The notes under the pieces: model-generated | Seen by the model: the letters and a program-made list of their open reading frames with translations, nothing else | Told to the model about the DNA's origin: nothing | Databases searched by the model: none | Shown here: positions 1 through 9,669 of the stretch, piece by piece | Layout of the letters: every line of letters starts with the position of its first letter | Position numbering within the stretch: the stretch's first letter is position 1 | Origin: Eukaryota sp. TZLM1-RC | Lineage: Eukaryota; Metamonada: BaSk clade | Assembly: GCA_040285825.1 (NCBI GenBank) | Contig: JAUPSS010000002.1 | Location: forward strand, 2,046,001 to 2,110,000 | Length of the DNA stretch: 64,000 nucleotides | Direction: 5' to 3' | Made by a program: the position numbers and the translations under genes

Positions 1-257
1 CTCTTTGTTTTTTCTTTGCTCGGATCTTTAGGTAAGGCTGCTTTGGCTTTGCTTGAGGATTTGAATGTAGTTGTAAAGGAAAGTACTGGAGGAATTTTCA
101 ATTGTGTTACAGGTAATACAGGATTGTATTTTCTATTTTTAAGGGAATGGTGAAATTAATTTCTGAATCACTTTCTTCTTTTGGTCGATTTTCAAAATCT
201 TCAGAAATTAACTGTTTCCCATTCAGAGAGGCAGCTTGTAAGGACATGGAGCTTTAG
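1..257 (+). pseudogene. C-terminal tail of a non-LTR retrotransposon (restriction-like endonuclease type), truncated by the window edge
   Basis: Reading the plus strand gives a FSLLGSLGKAALALLEDL segment, then, after a frameshift near position 130, an IFKGMVKLISESLSSFGRF segment ending in TAG at 255-257. The same order of motifs ends the retrotransposon copies at 24.8-25.4 kb and 36.25-36.8 kb, so this is the extreme C-terminus of that family. It is frameshifted and its 5' part lies outside the window. The family assignment rests on internal similarity, not on a database match. Confidence 0.6.
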
Positions 258-428
258 TTGTGTATTTGACATTTGTATTTTGGTTCGTTGTTTCATAAGT
301 AAAATTCCAACAAAATTACCTATCAAACGGTTAAGCCATCCTTCTTCACTTTTAAAGAAGTTCATATTCACATTGAATCCAGAGAAGGACCAGGTTTACC
401 AACTGGTCTACTTTGTTACTAACTTTTG
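258..428. other. Short intergenic stretch before the NEK gene
   Basis: AT-rich spacer between the retrotransposon tail and the kinase start codon. It presumably holds the kinase promoter. I see no recognisable motif and it lacks the conserved block found upstream of BBS4. Confidence 0.4.
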
Positions 429-2777
429 ATGTCCGATCGACCGACACCAGAACCAAGGCGCTTGGAGAAGGTCCGTCTTATTGGACGTGGTAACTTTGGA
501 GCTGTCTATCTTGTCAGACAGATAGCCACTGGTGAACTTCTTGTCCTAAAACAACTTACAAACATCTCTCCAGAAGAAAGAGAAGCTGCTGAGAATGAAG
601 TAAAGCTCCTGCAGCTCCTCTCTCATCCAAATATCATCAACTACTACGGATGTTCTGCTAATGATGGGCAGTTTAACATCATTATGGAATATGCAAAAGG
701 AGGCGACCTTCACTCAAGAATCCTTAACAGAAGAGGACAACATCTCTCTGAATCTGAGATTATGTTCCTGTTTGTTCAAATTGTATCAGCCCTGAAACAC
801 GTACACGACAACAATATCCTGCACCGAGATCTCAAAACACAAAGTATGATTCCTTTTTCTCCTCTCATTACAGACATTTTTCTCACGGACAATGATGTAG
901 TAAAGCTTGGAGATTTTGGCATTTCCAAACAACTTGGCACGCATAATGATTTTGCCAGAACCTCAGTAGGAACCCCTTATTACCTTTCCCCTGAACAATG
1001 CGAAGACCGTCCCTACAATAGCAAAAGTGATATCTGGTCCCTAGGGTGTATTTTGTATGAGCTGTGTGCATTGCGGCATGCTTTTGTTGCCAAATCAATA
1101 CCGGCACTAGTGATGTCGATATTAAGGGGTATTTATGAACCAATTCCTGCTCTTTATTCGCAAGATTTGTCTGATTTGGTCAAATGGTTGCTGTCTTCGG
1201 ATCCTGATGATCGACCAACGATTGATGAGCTGGCACAATCAGAATTTGTTAGAAAATGGAGTGGTGAGTTTTTAAAGAAGTGGGAGGAAAAAGGCCAAAA
1301 CAATGTACAAAAGATCAAAATACCGAAGAATTTTGAAGATGGTAAGGGAATGGAAACTTGGAAAAAAGAAAAACATAATCAGCTTCAAGAACTGGAATCA
1401 TTGATGAAAGCACACCGCCACCCTTCACCGTCTCCTCTGAACCATTACACTCCTCCCCAACGCCAACCTCCTCCTCCAGTAAGAAAGCATAAGGGTAGGG
1501 AACTGAGAAGGGAGTCTCCGCTGAAGAAGGAAGAAGTGAAAGAAGAATTGCGGCAAAAAAGGAGACATAGGGTAGCTTCAAAGAATGATATGAAGGATCA
1601 CGAGAAAAAATTTATAGCAAAACTTAAAAACGTTAAAAGCAGAATTTCCAAACCTTCTCCTTCTGTTGAAACAAAGGCTGATTCAAAATTAAAAGAAGGG
1701 AGTAAAAAGGAAAGTGAAGTAACTCCTGTTCTTAAAGAGGAAGTTGGTGAAGTCAGCAGTCAAGGAAAGTCAAGGCCTAAGGTGACCCCCAAGGCTCCTG
1801 ATTCTGGACTGCGTGCCTTTATTCAGAAGAAGAAAAAGGAAAAAGTACAAAAAGATCAAAATGAAAAGTCTGATATTGAGATTCTAATTCCAACAAACCC
1901 CCCTATTCAACCGGAAGCTCAAAAAGAAAAAGTTAATGAGCCAGTAGTTGAAATATTTGTAAAAGAACCTGAAACATCCAACCAAGATCGTCAAGATGAA
2001 CAAATTGAGAAAGAAGATCAAAAAGAAGACGAACAAGTGCAAGAAGCAGATCCAAATTCTTCGTCTTTTGTTGAAGAATCTTCTGTCCCAGATACAGCCG
2101 AGCAACAACTAAAAGATAAATTCAGTGATGCAGAAGAGTACTCAATACCACCAAATTCTGCACCTTTTGAACCCAGAGGTATTTCTCCAACACCAGATGA
2201 TTTCAACCGTTGTTTGTCTTTCAAGGGAAATCTGCTCAAAAATCCTATTGTCGATGATGTCTTTGATGACGTTTCTGATGATGAAATCAATCAAAGTTTC
2301 AATTTCCAATCAAATTCAGGTCCAGAATTCACATCTCCGATACATGAGCAAGACATTCCTGGTTCAACTCCTCTTTTCCAAACAGAAGGTCTCTCATCAC
2401 CCCCTGCTGCAGAGTCTTTGAAAGTCAAGGAGAATTCAACAGAAACACCGAGAACAACAGAATATAATGCAGTTGCCAATACTATGAAGACAATGCTCAG
2501 AGACGAATTCCAGACGTGTAAAGAACCGTCAAGAAAGGTCAATAAAAGTCCCATTGACACGTCATCAATAGTTCAAAAAATAGAAGAACTACGAGACTTT
2601 TGTGAACGACAACTGGGTCTTGATGCTTTTATTACCGTTTATGGTATTTTAAAGCAATCAGATCCAACACTTTTAGAACAAAATTGGGTGGTGCTGGAAG
2701 ACATTCTTGGTGATAGGATTTTTTTGTTAGGGTGTATTCAGCGAATTTTAACATTAGAAGGTAAATTGAAGGACTGA
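429..2777 (+). CDS. NEK-family serine/threonine protein kinase, 772 aa, one 30-nt intron
   Basis: NIMA-related kinase, a family that acts at basal bodies, cilia and centrosomes. The N-terminal kinase domain covers about residues 13-270: glycine loop GRGNFG at 19-24, catalytic loop HRDLKTQN at 132-139, and DFG at 152-154 in the context KLGDFGISK. NIFLT after the HRD loop is typical of NEKs. The open frame reads through an in-phase insert that is best explained as a 30-nt intron at 844-873 (GTATG...TACAG); removing it restores HRDLKTQNIFLT. The rest is a long charged, low-complexity region rich in K, E and P, ending in a compact helical segment (DFCERQLGLDAFITVYGIL) that resembles the conserved C-terminus of NEK1/NEK5-like proteins. 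The start is the ATG at 429; a TTG just upstream is not a start. CDS = join(429..843,874..2777). The family is certain; the NEK subtype is not. Confidence 0.93.
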   Translation: MSDRPTPEPRRLEKVRLIGRGNFGAVYLVRQIATGELLVLKQLTNISPEEREAAENEVKLLQLLSHPNIINYYGCSANDGQFNIIMEYAKGGDLHSRILNRRGQHLSESEIMFLFVQIVSALKHVHDNNILHRDLKTQSMIPFSPLITDIFLTDNDVVKLGDFGISKQLGTHNDFARTSVGTPYYLSPEQCEDRPYNSKSDIWSLGCILYELCALRHAFVAKSIPALVMSILRGIYEPIPALYSQDLSDLVKWLLSSDPDDRPTIDELAQSEFVRKWSGEFLKKWEEKGQNNVQKIKIPKNFEDGKGMETWKKEKHNQLQELESLMKAHRHPSPSPLNHYTPPQRQPPPPVRKHKGRELRRESPLKKEEVKEELRQKRRHRVASKNDMKDHEKKFIAKLKNVKSRISKPSPSVETKADSKLKEGSKKESEVTPVLKEEVGEVSSQGKSRPKVTPKAPDSGLRAFIQKKKKEKVQKDQNEKSDIEILIPTNPPIQPEAQKEKVNEPVVEIFVKEPETSNQDRQDEQIEKEDQKEDEQVQEADPNSSSFVEESSVPDTAEQQLKDKFSDAEEYSIPPNSAPFEPRGISPTPDDFNRCLSFKGNLLKNPIVDDVFDDVSDDEINQSFNFQSNSGPEFTSPIHEQDIPGSTPLFQTEGLSSPPAAESLKVKENSTETPRTTEYNAVANTMKTMLRDEFQTCKEPSRKVNKSPIDTSSIVQKIEELRDFCERQLGLDAFITVYGILKQSDPTLLEQNWVVLEDILGDRIFLLGCIQRILTLEGKLKD

Positions 2778-2873
2778 TTGATGCATTAAGTGATGTTTAC
2801 CATTGTAAGTATTTGTAAATTAGTATTATTTAAATATTGACATTTATAAAAATTGGTTTATTTCAATATACAG

Positions 2874-5216
2874 TTATACCAAAGCTCTTGTATCAAGGCA
2901 ACATTGTTTTCTTAAAGAAGCTTTGAGACAAATAAATACTACTAAAACAATAGTGGAAAAAACTAAAAATAATCTAAGAAATGATTGTTTCCCTATAGAA
3001 AAATCTTCAAAACTTGATGGAACATTGAAGTAATCATCTAAAAATTCTGAAACCAGTCTGACACTTTCTCTATTTGGTTCAGAACTCAGATCATCATTTA
3101 AACAAATAAACTTTGGTCTTCTTCTCCTTATTGAGTCCAATACCCTGGAAACTTCACCAGCATTGTCTGTTAGGGGATGGAAAGCGACATCATCCAAATC
3201 TTCAATAACAAATTGATATTTGTTTTTGGAAGTTTCAATTTCATTAAGGGTGTCAATAACTATGGTCAAGTGGGAAAATTTAAACCTTGATATTTTAAAC
3301 AAAGAAAAATCTAAAGGTTTGTAATTTTCGTCATGATGGGTGATTACGGAACCGGACAGTCCAAATTTGGAAAGTGCATTTAATTGACTGCCAGCTAGGT
3401 CAAAAAAGGATTCAGAATTTGTTGAATTTTGAACGTATTGCATTGGAGACATTGTTGTTTGTCCTGTTACAACTTTTTGTAACCAATCAATAGAGTTTTG
3501 ATTAACAGGATCAAATAAGTCTGCCAAAAGTCGTCTAGCTTCTATTCCGCTGATAAATCCATCACTGTTGACGTCATAAAGGTCAAAATAAAACTCCCAG
3601 GACTGGGGACTTCGCTTGACTTCCTGAAGGAATTGATAATACATTAATCCAAACTGAACATCATTTGAACTTCTAAATCTATTTTTTGAGGTGTTAAGAA
3701 AGTTTTCTTTAAATGTTTCAAAGCAATCTTGTAGGACAGGTAGTTGAATTAAATAAGGCATGTGGGCAGGTACTCGACGACCGACAGGGCCAAATTTTGA
3801 AGAAAGGATCATATCAACATGACGTAAAGAATCAGAATATGCATCGACTTCCTCTTCCTTTTCCTCAATGTCATCAGGAATATCATTGACTGGGTCATCA
3901 TTTTGAGCTTCATTTTGATCTTTTTGATCCATTTTTTGAGGTGTTTCATCTTCTTCGTTTATAACAACAATAATTTTCATTCCAAATAAAACATTGTCCT
4001 CATCAATTAACCGAATTTTGTGATCAAATTTAGTAACTTTGATATTACTTATAGAACTCAACTCTTTTAGAGCATTTGTTAGATGGTCTCTTGGTCTCAG
4101 AACAACATAAAGTTTTTGTTTTGAATGATTAAAGAAAACCTTCCAAATACAATTCAGAGAAAACTTCTGTTCATCTTCCACGGCAAAATCTATGGGTTTG
4201 TATTCTACTTCCACAAAGGAGTTATTAACTGAAACGTCGACAATCAAGCTCTTGTCGTCAATCAAAACTTCAATCACATCCCCATTTTGACCCTCTTGAC
4301 TGGCAACCTCATCATCACTACAGTCACCTCCATCAAACCCACATTCTTTATTATTACAATTAGTATCACACATCCCATCACCCACCCAATTAACAAAGCA
4401 ACCAGTTGAGCAATATTTTGCATTATTGGAGGTTTCTGACTGCCACGACCATGATGACGTTGCAGTTTCCGTTTCCACCCCTTCACAGTCACCTCCATCA
4501 AACCCACATTCTTTATTATTACACACTCCATCACATCTTCCGTCACCAATCCAAGCTGATGAACACCCTGGTGAGCATTCAGGGACAGGCCAGGTGGGGA
4601 AGACAGACTGGCCTCGAGGAGAGACTAAATCAAAAGGAGTGATTGGAGAACCTAGGAAGAAATCATCGTTGAAGTAAATAAAATGGTCAGACACACCAAG
4701 AGAGGAGAGTCTGTGGAACTGAGCCTCAATGGCCGGGGAAGAGAAAACAGGGAGGAAGGAGTGGAGAGAAGGGTCAAAAAGGTCCCTGTGGTCAATGACG
4801 GTCAACTTTGGATGACGTGTGTTAAGCCATGTGGGAATTTGCCTATCCGTGATTAAAAACACCTTACGAATCCAAGGTGCATAAAGCTCTAGAGAACGTA
4901 AAGAGTATTTGAGTTCATTGAATTCCCTGTACCTATTGTTTTCAATTGATTTTGTTGAAAACTTGGAGAGAGAAGACTGGAAGGAAGGATCGCTAGAGTT
5001 TACCCAGGTGTAAACTGCATCAATAACTGGAGCTTCGGTGTGAGGGTTGAAGGAAACTGGAGGAGTAGCTAGGTGTGTGGAGAAGTTTGCCATGTGCAGA
5101 AAAAGAGACACAACACTGAACAGGAAAAGAAAGCAGAAAAAAGCAAGGCCATAAGAGGTGTTGACAATGTTGAAGAGATGATGTCGTAAGACCTTTTGCA
5201 GTGAAGAGGACGACAT
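2874..5216 (-). CDS. GNPTAB: GNPTAB-like N-acetylglucosamine-1-phosphotransferase alpha/beta (Stealth protein), 780 aa
   Basis: In animals this Golgi enzyme transfers GlcNAc-1-phosphate onto mannose of lysosomal hydrolases, the first step of the mannose-6-phosphate tag. Domains in order: a membrane anchor near residues 24-42, Stealth CR1 (IDAVYTWVN), CR2 (REFNELKYSLRSLELYAPW and later HFIYFNDDFFLG), two Lin12/Notch repeats with the pattern C...C..GDG.CD..CNN.ECGFDGGDC, CR3 (KFGPVGRRVPAHMPYLI), an EF-hand loop (DVNSDGFISGIE), CR4 (KFICLNDDL...), and a C-terminal membrane segment (LFLVFSTIVLVVFICL). That is the metazoan/Dictyostelium GNPTAB architecture, somewhat shorter than human. No intron is needed. 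The true start is the ATG at 5216 (minus strand), one codon inside the longest open frame. Its 3' end faces the NEK gene, about 95 nt away. Confidence 0.92.
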   Translation of the reverse strand: MSSSSLQKVLRHHLFNIVNTSYGLAFFCFLFLFSVVSLFLHMANFSTHLATPPVSFNPHTEAPVIDAVYTWVNSSDPSFQSSLSKFSTKSIENNRYREFNELKYSLRSLELYAPWIRKVFLITDRQIPTWLNTRHPKLTVIDHRDLFDPSLHSFLPVFSSPAIEAQFHRLSSLGVSDHFIYFNDDFFLGSPITPFDLVSPRGQSVFPTWPVPECSPGCSSAWIGDGRCDGVCNNKECGFDGGDCEGVETETATSSWSWQSETSNNAKYCSTGCFVNWVGDGMCDTNCNNKECGFDGGDCSDDEVASQEGQNGDVIEVLIDDKSLIVDVSVNNSFVEVEYKPIDFAVEDEQKFSLNCIWKVFFNHSKQKLYVVLRPRDHLTNALKELSSISNIKVTKFDHKIRLIDEDNVLFGMKIIVVINEEDETPQKMDQKDQNEAQNDDPVNDIPDDIEEKEEEVDAYSDSLRHVDMILSSKFGPVGRRVPAHMPYLIQLPVLQDCFETFKENFLNTSKNRFRSSNDVQFGLMYYQFLQEVKRSPQSWEFYFDLYDVNSDGFISGIEARRLLADLFDPVNQNSIDWLQKVVTGQTTMSPMQYVQNSTNSESFFDLAGSQLNALSKFGLSGSVITHHDENYKPLDFSLFKISRFKFSHLTIVIDTLNEIETSKNKYQFVIEDLDDVAFHPLTDNAGEVSRVLDSIRRRRPKFICLNDDLSSEPNRESVRLVSEFLDDYFNVPSSFEDFSIGKQSFLRLFLVFSTIVLVVFICLKASLRKQCCLDTRALV

Positions 5217-5253
5217 CAACTAAAAGCACACTAATGTTGAATAGTTTTTACTG

Positions 5254-7373
5254 TGGGAAATTCCCATAAGTACACGCTCAATTTTCGTGTGGAATAATTA
5301 CAAATACTATCTACCACACAAATACTGAGGCCTTTCATTACCACTCATTCTGGCTTCTGCAATTGCAAACATATTTAGACAAGCCAGCTTATTTCTATTG
5401 AAAAGCTTTGTTGAGCCTTTGTTACTGAGTTTGCAACTCTCACTGTTACAAGCTAATAAACCATGACATTTAGTAACAGGAGTCTTTGCTCTTCTGTAGA
5501 ATCTGGGATTTGTTACTCTCAAAAACGTAGCAACCTTTGCAAAACAAACAGGACATTTTGCTGAAGTGAAAGCTTCATTAATCATCAACACTTCAAATCC
5601 ATTTCTTTTCAGAAATTCAGTCCATCCAATGCCTCTAGTAGGTCTCTGATGTTTTAAATTCTTGGAAACTTTTTTTACCATAATCACCCATTAGTATTAA
5701 AGTGTCTTTTGGGTTGCCAGACTGCTGAACAAGGCTTTTTAACAACCAACTTTCAGTCTTTTGCTTGTGAATAAAAGCTTGCATTTTATGAATGCTCCAC
5801 AAGTCAAGACTGTAAAAGTCAATTGTCAAAAAAGCTTGCCGAAGTTTGGTAACCACAAAGTTTGAGAACTCTCTAAAAGTTGCTGAATTTGCAGCAAATG
5901 CGGATAATTGGGTGTGCATCTTCAATTGTCATTTCATTAGACTCTATCAATTAGTTCCTGTCGTAACCTACCTCAGTATACTTTGTCGCCCATCGTTTTT
6001 GCTTTTCAATCATCCTACTTTTCAAAGACTAGCACATCTGAGTCATTCTTAACCATTTGTACTTCTTGTCTTGATTCATGACCCGACTATTTCTTTGCTG
6101 TTCAGTTTCATCTTCAGGAACTATGGCTAATTCTTGATCCGTTTTTTTACTACCAAAATACAATAAATCACGTTTTCCAGGATCACAAACAACAATTAGT
6201 TTGTCTTGAAAAGCATCAACATCATCATCATCAAATATAAATCAGAAATACTAGCCTTGTTGTCTGGCTTACATTTCTGACCTTGTAAATCCCGATGAAC
6301 AAATTCTACTGCAATCTTAAATCCATCTGTGTGGATAATGTTGTTGAATTGATAGCTCTTTTGTTTGAACATTAATTGGTTTAAATCGATAAAATTAGAC
6401 CAAAATTCAAATTGCTCAGGTGGTTTGAATTTCGTAATTTGCGCTAGTGTATTGGACATTTTCGACGTCTGTGTAAATGATAAATCATCAATTAATGTTT
6501 GTTTAATTATTCTCCATATTGTTCTTGAATCAATAGGAAAATATCCAGGGCCTACAGTGGTTGAAACAGAAGAAATATGATAAGGTTTTCCCTCTCTACT
6601 GGAGATATATTGGGCGATTGTAATTGCTGGTTTTAGGAATATTTGAGGATCTTTTTCAACAGCGTCTGCAGGAAAGTGTATATCCACTGGAAATATGTTA
6701 TTAACTAAATTCTCGTCAGTGACCCTATTCTCAATTTGACAAATGAATGGCTCAATAAGACCTTCAAATATGTCTGTGAGTTCATTATTTCTTATATCAG
6801 GTTGTTCACATAAATCGAAAAATTCATCATTCAGAAGGTCTGAAATATTACCAGGATGATGAAACAAAGAACTCAAGCAATCTCTATCATAAACTAAAAA
6901 CAAGTTTTTGAATTGACGAAGCCTAAATCTATATAGTGAAATAATTGTAGATAATGGCGTCGAGTATCCACCCAGCTTGTGCATTTCTGCTAACATATTT
7001 TCCACATCTGGTTTGTCAAAATAAGCATTAATAAATCGATTAATATGTTTTTTATAATTTAGTTTCAAATTATTCTCAAAAATGGCAAACATTACTGGGG
7101 CCATTTACTTGGGTGGTTTACTGAAGCCATCAGTTGGAAATCGTGGAAACTGTTCAGGCTTGTGTCTTGAGTGATCAAGATAACTCAATGTTTTGTTTAA
7201 CTTTTGTTGCTCAAAGGTAGTTTTAAAAGTATAAACTCCTTCGTCATGTACAAAGTCTTCAAAATCCTGTGGAAATGCACTTTTTGGTTTCACCATTCTT
7301 TGCCCATAATACTCAGCTGAAATATAACGAATTCTGGCCATTAATGATTAATATAATTGGGCAATTATTCGTG
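5254..7373 (-). mobile_element. Fanzor family-1 element, copy A
   Basis: A ~2.1-kb unit nearly identical, in inverted orientation, to copy B at 13277-15395. The left end (high coordinate) begins CACGAATAATTGCCC. The right end has a short inverted repeat ACACG...CGTGT (5271-5291) followed by the palindrome TGGGAAATTCCCA (5254-5266). Similarity to copy B decays just beyond this, so the right boundary is uncertain by some tens of bases. It sits between GNPTAB and a truncated family-2 Fanzor. TnpB/Fanzor elements lack a separate transposase, as here. Confidence 0.75.
5307..7341 (-). pseudogene. Fanzor (TnpB-like RNA-guided nuclease) family 1, copy A, broken
   Basis: Fanzors are eukaryotic relatives of the TnpB RNA-guided DNA nuclease. 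Reading the minus strand in order: an ORF at 7105-7341 (MARIRYISAEYY...), an in-frame TAA, then MAPVMFAIFENN...; the TDG region (FNNIIHTDGFKIAVEF); a frameshift at a GATGATGAT run near 6218-6232; the RuvC-I motif CDPGKRDLLYFG near 6150; further stops near 6020-6060; SAFAANSATFREFS near 5880; the INEAFTSAKCPVC segment near 5570 with the conserved glutamate and first zinc-ribbon cysteines; LLACNSESC; and FNRNKLACLN near 5390-5410. The usual RuvC-III NRD aspartate is Asn here. At least one stop and two frameshifts make it non-coding as it stands. Family identification is from motif order only. Confidence 0.8.
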
Positions 7374-7375
7374 TC

Positions 7376-8583
7376 AAAGTGTAAAATTTAATAGATGAGC
7401 TGTTTATTCTCACTACATTCCAGACACCCACTTTGTGTCACGTGTATTCACTCGGTCTTGTGCACTTAACCCGCTACTGACCCCTGCAGCGGTGCAACAA
7501 ATTCGGACTGACCTTTCTTTGGTCACCGAGATTTGTCATAAAGCGTGTTTATTGCTTCAATCTTTTCTTCTAAATTTTCCGTTGGCATCTAGAGCTTTAG
7601 TGGAACAGGATGTATGGTATCTGTTTATGACCGTCATCACCACTGTTTCTTTTCCAAAGCCTTTCACATCTAAAGGCCAACGGCAATTACTCCATATCTT
7701 TTACAGTGAATTTCTTCCTGAATGCCCACAAGACAGTCTTGTTTCTTCATGGGAAAATTCTTTGGTGCCTTATAGAAATTTATTCAATTTTTTCTCAATG
7801 CTTGGCTGCAGTCTCAGAATTTTAATTTTATCAATAGAGAAGGGCTTTCTCCTTACCTTGCTTGTCGGTCTCGTCAATTGGCGTCTAACGTGAAGACAAG
7901 TTTACCTAATTTTTGTCAATCCTGGACAAATAACTTTATTCGTGCTCATTGTAGAGCTCTAGATAAAACAAATGTCTGTGCCAATTGTATTCTTTCTTTC
8001 TTTTGCCAGAGGAACCATTAGCCAACCCGAGGAAGTAGTTGTTGATTCTGTTCTCGAACACTACATCAATTTCAATCTGAATAATTCAAGAAAAAGATTC
8101 TTTTTATTAAATGCATGTAAGTTTATCTTGAATCTCCTTCAAAGATTTCCTTCCACTGCTTCCCTACTGTCCTCATATGATAAAATAATCTTTTCATCAA
8201 AGGAAACTGGTGAGCTTTTTCTCTTTAATCTTGAAATTTCACAATACTTACTCACTTTCTTTTCTCCCATGCAATGCTGGAAGAAATTTAGAATAATACC
8301 TTTAGCTTCTCATAAATGTTCTAAATTTCATGAGCTACCTTCACATGTACAAGCTCTCAAGTTGAAAAGAGAAGTTGAAGTGAAAAGTTGAAGAGAAAAG
8401 TTGAAATTATTCACAAACAATGTTTTTGAACAATCTTTATTAATAAACATCCAAGTTGTCAGGGTTTTGGGTAAACAATACCCAACATATACGTGCAATA
8501 CCCTTAGTATTTCCACTTATATTGTGTCAATATTTGAGGATAGGATAGAGCATCTCCAGAAGAAGCTTCATTGCCCACCTTGA
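7376..8583 (+). pseudogene. Fanzor family 2, 5' part only
   Basis: Aligns along its length with the minus-strand sequence at about 38480-39533 and starts at the same point (AAGTGTAAAATTT), which marks a common element end. Peptide pieces include VFTRSCALNPLLTPAAVQQI, EICHKACLLLQSF, EQDVWYLFMTVITTVS and, in another frame, NFCQSWTNNFIRAHCRALDK. On its own this region is anonymous. It is called Fanzor because in the 37.5-39.5 kb copy the same sequence runs directly into TDG-like, RuvC and zinc-ribbon motifs. The copy ends before RuvC-I and has several frameshifts. It abuts the left end of Fanzor copy A. Confidence 0.5.
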
Positions 8584-9669
8584 ACGCCAAAATATTTGAT
8601 TTATGTTTTCTGCAATTTTTACGTTGAAATGTAAAAATATATGAATTACTCATCAGCTTTATTGGAACTACTATTACTATATTGAGTAGAACGTTGAAAT
8701 AGTTGGCTCGTGGTTACTAGAATCGATTAGTATGGACTATTTGTAAATATTTCAAATACAAAAGTGGTCTATTGTTCCTGATCTTGCCTTACTGCATCAA
8801 GAATGTCAAATTCACCAATTCCATATTTCGCAGAAAATTTTCCACGTTGCCCTTGTTCATTTATTTACCTTAGACTTATAAAGTGTTTGATTTAGTCTTC
8901 TTTGTATTTAGTACTTACTGCGGATAACCTTTAATGATGGAAAATTTCTCGAAAATAGCCTGATGGATCCAAAATATTGGCCCAATGTGCTCATTATGCA
9001 GCTCTGGACACGTAACGTTATGCCACATATGATGAAGTTGTCCAAGTTAACCCATTCTCGAAACATATAATAGACTTGATAAGACATTATTCAATTTTGA
9101 ACTGCGGTTCTGAGAGGTGTGGTATCATTTCAACACTTTTTTTGAAAAGAAGGTGCATGTTTTCATGATTAAACATTTTGCAAATCTGTGTAACTTTAAG
9201 AGAGTAAGTCACTGCATCTTCTTTGGTGAACACATATTTTGAAAAAGGTTCAGATGGAATTTATCGATTTAAATTCGTATGTTCGTCTTATTTGAAGCAG
9301 AAATGTTGCTTCAGCTAGTATGATTTCTCTACAGCGAGGTTTCGCAGTGATAATTAAATTAACTACGATTAAATACAATTTGTTATCAATACATATTTGT
9401 CGCTACACATCCATAAATACATGTCACGGCTTAATAGCATGAAATGTAAATTCTATAGCATTTTTTCAAGAAGGATTTGAAATAGAAATAAACTGGCTTG
9501 GTCACTCCATCAAACCCAAACTCAGAAATTTGATAGATCGAGGTTTGGATGAGTTCAAACCTGCTGATCAATGATGACAAGGCATTTTCTACAATTTTCT
9601 TGACCAGATGACCAGAAAGGTTTTTCCTCCGATCTCGATTCTCAATCACATTTTCTTATATACAAAACA
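8584..9669. other. Gene-free stretch, upstream of the ygeW-like gene
   Basis: AT-rich DNA with stops in all frames. I see no coding domain, RNA gene or repeat here. The last 100-200 bases presumably contain the promoter of the carbamoyltransferase gene. Confidence 0.4.
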
